From Mailhella sp. (GTDB lineage Bacteria; Desulfobacterota; Desulfovibrionia; Desulfovibrionales; Desulfovibrionaceae), in the NCBI GenBank assembly GCA_017522745.1, contig JAFWYI010000215.1, positions 1 through 8,827 on the forward strand: a DNA stretch of 8,827 nucleotides. Direction: 5' to 3'. The notes beneath the pieces were generated by a model that was not told where the DNA came from, did no database searches, and worked only from the letters and a program-made list of their open reading frames with translations. The translations under genes were made by a program, and so were the position numbers. Shown here one piece after another: positions 6,019-8,827 of this stretch. Each line of letters opens with the position of its first letter. Position 1 is the first letter of the stretch.

Positions 6019-7344
6019 ATGCCCATACGGAAGCGTAAAGCTCCTGTCGAGCCCGAAACTGACATCGCAGATCCCATTCTCGAAGAAAGCGTTCTCAATC
6101 TTACGGAACTCAAGACCCGCAAAATGCAGGACTTGATGGATCTTGCTGAAAAATATCAGCTTGAGGATGCCAGTTCCATGCGCAAGCAGGAGCTTATCTT
6201 TGCCCTGCTCCAGGCCTGCGCCTCTCAGAACGGTGTTATCCACAGCGATGGTGTGCTTGAGATATTGCCGGACGGATACGGTTTCCTCCGTTCTCCGCTG
6301 TGCAGCTACATGGCGGGACCAGATGACGTGTATGTTTCCCCTTCGCAGATCAGACGTTACCATCTGCGTAAAGGCGACTGCGTATCTGGCCAGATTCGTC
6401 CCCCCAAGGAAGGAGAGCGCTATTTCGCGCTTGTCAAAGTAAACGAAATAGGTTTTCAGGCGCCTGAAAAAGCGCGGCACCTCGTGCTTTTCGATAACCT
6501 GACGCCCGTTTACCCTGATCAGCAGTTCCGTATGGAGACCGACCAGAAGAACATGTCGTCGCGTATCATCGACCTCATGTCTCCCATCGGTCGAGGGCAG
6601 CGTGCCCTCATCGTGGCGCCGCCGCGTACTGGCAAGACCATCCTGCTCCAGACTATAGCTAACGCCATTAACGCCAACTATCCTGACGCGTATCTCATCA
6701 TCCTTCTCGTGGACGAACGTCCTGAAGAAGTGACCGACATGGAACGTACCGTCAAAAATGCGGAAGTGGTGAGTTCCACCTTTGACGAGCCGCCGCAACG
6801 CCATGTGCAGGTGGCTGAAATGGTACTTGAAAAAGCCAAACGCCTTGTGGAACGCAAGCGGGATGTTGTCATCCTTCTCGATTCCATCACGAGACTTGGC
6901 CGCGCTTACAACACCGTCACTCCGTCCAGTGGTCGTGTGCTTTCCGGTGGCCTTGACGCCAATGCTCTCCAGCGGCCCAAACGCTTTTTCGGTGCGGCCC
7001 GCAATATCGAAAGCGGAGGCTCTCTGACTATCATTGCCACCGCTCTCATAGATACCGGTTCGCGTATGGACGAAGTTATCTTTGAAGAATTCAAGGGGAC
7101 CGGCAACTGCGAGATCTACCTCGATCGTCACCTTTCCGATAAGCGTGTTTTCCCGGCTATTGACATCAACCGCACCGGTACACGCAAGGAAGACCTCTTG
7201 CTTGGTGATGAAGTTCTCAACCGCGTCTGGATACTGCGCAAGATACTCGCACCCATGACTCCCATCGACAGCATGGAATTCCTGCTGGATAAGATGAAGG
7301 GAACCAAAAATAATAAGGAGTTCCTGAACGGGATGGGCCGTTGA
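6019..7344 (+). CDS. rho: Transcription termination factor Rho
   Basis: Hexameric RNA-dependent ATPase and translocase that ends transcription of untranslated RNA. The 441-residue protein is slightly longer than the 419 of E. coli, mostly through a short charged N-terminal tail (1-25). Domains in order: the N-terminal helical domain ([13 protein letters not shown] at about 27-39), the RNA-binding cold-shock-like fold with D-G-Y-G-F-L-R at 85-91 and [10 protein letters not shown] at 105-114, then the motor. Walker A is A-P-P-R-T-G-K-T at 200-207, V-D-E-R-P-E-E-V-T at 231-239 follows, Walker [10 protein letters not shown] at 284-292, and the Q-loop [11 protein letters not shown] at 307-317. K-G-T-G-N at 359-363 and the C-terminal W-I-L-R-K-I complete it. 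All core residues are present. GGTGG (6007-6011) is a fair ribosome site. It has its own promoter and a long structured leader, suggesting autoregulation. Confidence 0.98.
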   Translation: MPIRKRKAPVEPETDIADPILEESVLNLTELKTRKMQDLMDLAEKYQLEDASSMRKQELIFALLQACASQNGVIHSDGVLEILPDGYGFLRSPLCSYMAGPDDVYVSPSQIRRYHLRKGDCVSGQIRPPKEGERYFALVKVNEIGFQAPEKARHLVLFDNLTPVYPDQQFRMETDQKNMSSRIIDLMSPIGRGQRALIVAPPRTGKTILLQTIANAINANYPDAYLIILLVDERPEEVTDMERTVKNAEVVSSTFDEPPQRHVQVAEMVLEKAKRLVERKRDVVILLDSITRLGRAYNTVTPSSGRVLSGGLDANALQRPKRFFGAARNIESGGSLTIIATALIDTGSRMDEVIFEEFKGTGNCEIYLDRHLSDKRVFPAIDINRTGTRKEDLLLGDEVLNRVWILRKILAPMTPIDSMEFLLDKMKGTKNNKEFLNGMGR

Positions 7345-7375
7345 CGGTGAAACTCCGTTAGCGTTTGCCGTGGGA

Positions 7376-7398
7376 AAAGACGTTGACAAGGCGTCTTT
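7376..7398 (+). terminator. Weak hairpin after rho, overlapping the tRNA promoter
   Basis: AAAGACG (7376-7382) pairs with CGTCTTT (7392-7398) around the nine-base loop TTGACAAGG. Only the three T residues of the stem end follow, so it is a weak terminator for rho. The loop contains the complete -35 box of the tRNA promoter, so it may instead be an operator-like symmetry around that box. Nothing else in the rho-tRNA gap looks like a better terminator. Confidence 0.35.
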
Positions 7399-7411
7399 CG
7401 CAAGGCATAGT
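7383..7411 (+). promoter_or_regulatory. Sigma70-type promoter for tRNA-Arg
   Basis: Perfect TTGACA (7383-7388), exactly 17 bases, then CATAGT (7406-7411), four of six -10 matches. The next bases are GCC, a GC-rich discriminator of the kind seen at stable-RNA promoters under stringent control. The predicted start is near A7418, about 23 bases before the mature tRNA. Confidence 0.72.
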
Positions 7412-7419
7412 GCCTTCAC

Positions 7420-7437
7420 GTTGGAGATCGCTCCAAC
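7420..7437 (+). other. Hairpin in the pre-tRNA 5' leader
   Basis: GTTGGAG (7420-7426) pairs perfectly with CTCCAAC (7431-7437) around the tetraloop ATCG. It ends three bases before the mature tRNA 5' end and, from the predicted start near 7418, fills nearly the whole precursor leader. It may protect the 5' end or shape RNase P cleavage. Confidence 0.5.
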
Positions 7438-7440
7438 AAT

Positions 7441-7517
7441 GCGCTCGTAGCTCAGTTGGATAGAGCGACAGCCTCCGGAGCTGTAGGCCGTGAGTTCGAA
7501 TCTCGCCGGGCGCACCA
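7441..7517 (+). tRNA. tRNA-Arg, anticodon CCG
   Basis: A complete cloverleaf of 77 bases with an encoded CCA end. The acceptor stem is GCGCTCG with CGGGCGC (one G-T pair); the D arm is GCTC/GAGC with loop AGTTGGATA, carrying A20, a known arginine identity base. The anticodon arm is ACAGC/GCTGT with loop CTCCGGA, anticodon CCG at 7475-7477, reading CGG. The variable loop is AGGCC and the T arm GTGAG/CTCGC holds TTCGAAT. Discriminator base is A. It has its own promoter and terminator, so it is probably a single-gene transcript. I see no direct repeat of its 3' end nearby and no integrase, so no sign of island insertion. Confidence 0.97.
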
Positions 7518-7532
7518 TTCAGACATAAAGAG

Positions 7533-7560
7533 GCCGCTGGAGTTTTCCGGCGGCTTTTTT
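7533..7560 (+). terminator. Intrinsic terminator after tRNA-Arg
   Basis: GCCGCTGGA (7533-7541) pairs with TCCGGCGGC (7546-7554), one G-T wobble, tetraloop GTTT, then T-run 7555-7560. Textbook form, 15 bases after the tRNA CCA. The next gene's start codon is only 26 bases beyond. Confidence 0.9.
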
Positions 7561-7586
7561 GCATGGTCTTCTTGCAGGAGATAGCT

Positions 7587-8240
7587 ATGAGAAAAATGAG
7601 CTGCCTTATCCTTCTCTTCATCAGCCTTCTGCTTGTCGGCTGCGGAAAGAGCTATACCGTGGCTGTCGATGCCATGCGTGATGATAGTATCGCGAGCGGA
7701 ATCAATTACTATATCGAGCCAGGAAGAGAGGACATCGCGGAAAGCGACCTCTTTTTTCGTGAACTCAAAACGCTGGTAACGCCGGTGTTCAACGCCAGGG
7801 GCTGGAATGTCGTTCTCGACAAAAGTATAGCCCATAATGTGACACGGATGTCCTTCTGGAATGAGGAACCGCGTGTCGAGACCTACACGACGATGACGAC
7901 ACAGTCGTACCCGGTCGTGGTCGGGCATGGAAGGCACAGACATGTCGAATACGTGTACCATGATGTCCCGGTCGTCGAGTCGCGCACCATCTACACGGTA
8001 CATCTGCAGTTTGAAAGCTATGCTCTGGAAGGAGCGCAGAAGAAAGAGCGGCAGATCTGGCGTACGGCTCTGCGCTGCTCTTCCCTTTCTCCCAATCAGC
8101 GGGATCTGATATACACGATGGCCCAGGTGCTTCCCAGCGTTCTGGCCACGTCCAGCGGAGGTCTGCAATATTATGAGGTCATGTACGAACAGGATGGCCG
8201 GATAACGGTCACTCCTCTGCCCTCCTCGAATTTATGGTAA
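7587..8240 (+). CDS. Predicted lipoprotein of unknown function
   Basis: A 217-residue secreted lipoprotein. Residues 1-19 are a type II signal (M-R-K-M, hydrophobic core 7-17, lipobox L16-V17-G18-C19); Gly after Cys predicts outer-membrane sorting. The mature protein starts K-S-Y-T-V-A-V-D and looks mostly beta, loosely like DUF4136-type lipoproteins; I cannot name a family with confidence. Residues 114-125 hold four histidines (G-H-G-R-H-R-H-V-E-Y-V-Y-H), framed by V-V-V and V-P-V-V strands, so an exposed metal-binding or pH-sensing loop is possible. The ATG at 7587 is chosen because AGGAG (7576-7580) is six bases upstream and the signal peptide then has the right shape. The gene sits right after the tRNA terminator with no separate promoter room, and its TAA merges into the next terminator. 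Confidence 0.82.
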   Translation: MRKMSCLILLFISLLLVGCGKSYTVAVDAMRDDSIASGINYYIEPGREDIAESDLFFRELKTLVTPVFNARGWNVVLDKSIAHNVTRMSFWNEEPRVETYTTMTTQSYPVVVGHGRHRHVEYVYHDVPVVESRTIYTVHLQFESYALEGAQKKERQIWRTALRCSSLSPNQRDLIYTMAQVLPSVLATSSGGLQYYEVMYEQDGRITVTPLPSSNLW

Positions 8241-8280
8241 AAAAAGAGCGCTCCGGCAAACGTCGGAGCGCTCTTTTTTT
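8239..8280. terminator. Strong two-way terminator between lipoprotein and membrane-protein genes
   Basis: A stem of about 19 bp: seven A, GAGCGCTCCG and inner G-C (8239-8257) with the matching G-T, CGGAGCGCTC and seven T (8262-8280), loop AAAC. It works on both strands because A-run and T-run flank a GC core. The A-run begins inside the TAA stop of the lipoprotein gene. It ends 14 bases before the stop of the convergent membrane-protein gene. Confidence 0.92.
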
Positions 8281-8294
8281 ACAGTGTGAGCAAA

Positions 8295-8827
8295 TCAGAT
8301 GCGTCCCAGCGCACAGTAGATTCCGGCGACAAGTATGATAACAGCCAAGAAGGCCAGAGAGCGGCGCTGCATGGGAAGAGCAGAACGCGACATGATGTAC
8401 CAGAAGAGTACGGCAACAGGGAAACAGAGCATGCCGCCGGTAAGGATGAGTTCGGCATATTCCCGGGTGCCGGGAAGGAGCGTCTGCGCCCATTCCAGCG
8501 CTACAGTGGGATACATCCAGAACTGCACGGCGGAAACAGGCAGGACGAGCATACCGGCGTAGGCGGCCTGACGCGAGCGCATACCCAGAGCAAAGGTGTA
8601 ATAGTCGCGCCCGAAGTCATCCTTGCCACGTAGCAGGATGTGCCAGCACAGAGCAAAACCGTAGGCGCAGCTCAGGGCTATGCAGAAAGAGAATACCGCA
8701 AAAAGAATGAAGCCGACGCTCTGGGTTCCTGCAAGAACGACCATGAAGGCCTGAGCCGCCTGTTCACCGCCTGCAGCGGCTTCTTTCAGGGCTCCGAGAT
8801 AGAAAGACCAGACGAGGACACAGACGA
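8295..8827 (-). CDS. Multi-pass membrane protein, N-terminal part outside window
   Basis: The minus-strand frame is open from the right edge to a TGA at 8295-8297, giving 176 visible residues with no plausible start before the ATG at 8744. Conserved-looking sequence upstream of that ATG (V-L-V-W-S-F-Y-L-G-A-L-K-E) shows the gene continues outside. About four complete membrane spans and part of a fifth are visible: part of one at the start, then T-Q-S-V-G-F to about W-H-I-L, Y-A-G-M to Y-P-T-V, L-T-G-G to Y-I-M, and L-A-F-L to Y-C-A-L at the C terminus. Charged loops include G-K-D-D-F-G-R-D-Y-Y and M-R-S-R. It is an integral inner-membrane protein. I do not recognise the family; a transporter subunit or a cytochrome-linked subunit are guesses I would not defend. 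Confidence 0.8.
   Translation of the reverse strand, partial: VCVLVWSFYLGALKEAAAGGEQAAQAFMVVLAGTQSVGFILFAVFSFCIALSCAYGFALCWHILLRGKDDFGRDYYTFALGMRSRQAAYAGMLVLPVSAVQFWMYPTVALEWAQTLLPGTREYAELILTGGMLCFPVAVLFWYIMSRSALPMQRRSLAFLAVIILVAGIYCALGRI

Noticed and set aside
5998..7518. 506-codon open frame antisense to rho and the tRNA
   Set aside because: It mirrors the codon pattern of rho, crosses the tRNA and the rho leader, and its product has no domain I recognise. Rho itself is certain.
7441..7600. tRNA-Arg as an integration site for a genomic island
   Set aside because: No integrase gene and no repeat of the tRNA 3' end further along the window; the next genes look native and compact.
1..8827. 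CRISPR array, insertion sequence, toxin-antitoxin or defence system
   Set aside because: No regularly spaced repeats, transposase motifs or paired small toxin genes seen; all long frames resolve to housekeeping or envelope genes.

Overview
This window looks like an ordinary stretch of core chromosome from a Gram-negative bacterium. G+C is moderate to high by eye. Two features point to an outer membrane: two short genes encode lipoproteins with clear lipoboxes and no inner-membrane retention signal, and one of them sits next to a tetratricopeptide-repeat (TPR) gene. The protein styles and the neighbourhood of pth and rho suggest a sulfate-reducer-like Desulfobacterota lineage (Desulfovibrionaceae or relatives). 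That assignment is inference from memory, not a search result.

Layout. (1) Bases 2-2650, plus strand: a probable operon of a TPR protein (cut at its 5' end), a LolB-like outer-membrane lipoprotein joined to it by an ATGA overlap, and rpiB. It ends in a strong hairpin terminator at 2667-2706. (2) radA (2723-4069, plus) begins 16 bases after that terminator and converges on prmA (4141-5037, minus), with a two-way terminator between them. (3) A divergent intergenic region of 201 bases separates prmA from pth. It holds a 13-bp hairpin, a possible sigma70-type promoter and a 15-bp perfect palindrome just before pth. (4) pth (5239-5841) is followed by a strong promoter (TTGCCA-17-TATAGT) and a leader of about 110 bases rich in C and T with two hairpins, feeding rho (6019-7344). 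(5) A second strong promoter (TTGACA-17-CATAGT) drives tRNA-Arg(CCG), which ends in a classic terminator. (6) A 217-residue lipoprotein of unknown function follows, and converges on a multi-pass membrane protein that runs off the right edge. A 19-bp-stem two-way terminator lies between them.

Functional themes are translation and RNA metabolism (Pth rescues peptidyl-tRNA, PrmA methylates ribosomal protein L11, tRNA-Arg, Rho), DNA recombination repair (RadA), pentose phosphate metabolism (RpiB) and the envelope (lipoproteins and membrane protein). No gene interval exceeds 300 bases. I see no mobile element, CRISPR array, defence system or other clearly new multi-gene system. The most interesting material is regulatory: the rho leader, two predicted transcripts that both begin with a hairpin, palindromes near pth and inside the TPR gene, and two genes that start immediately after terminators.
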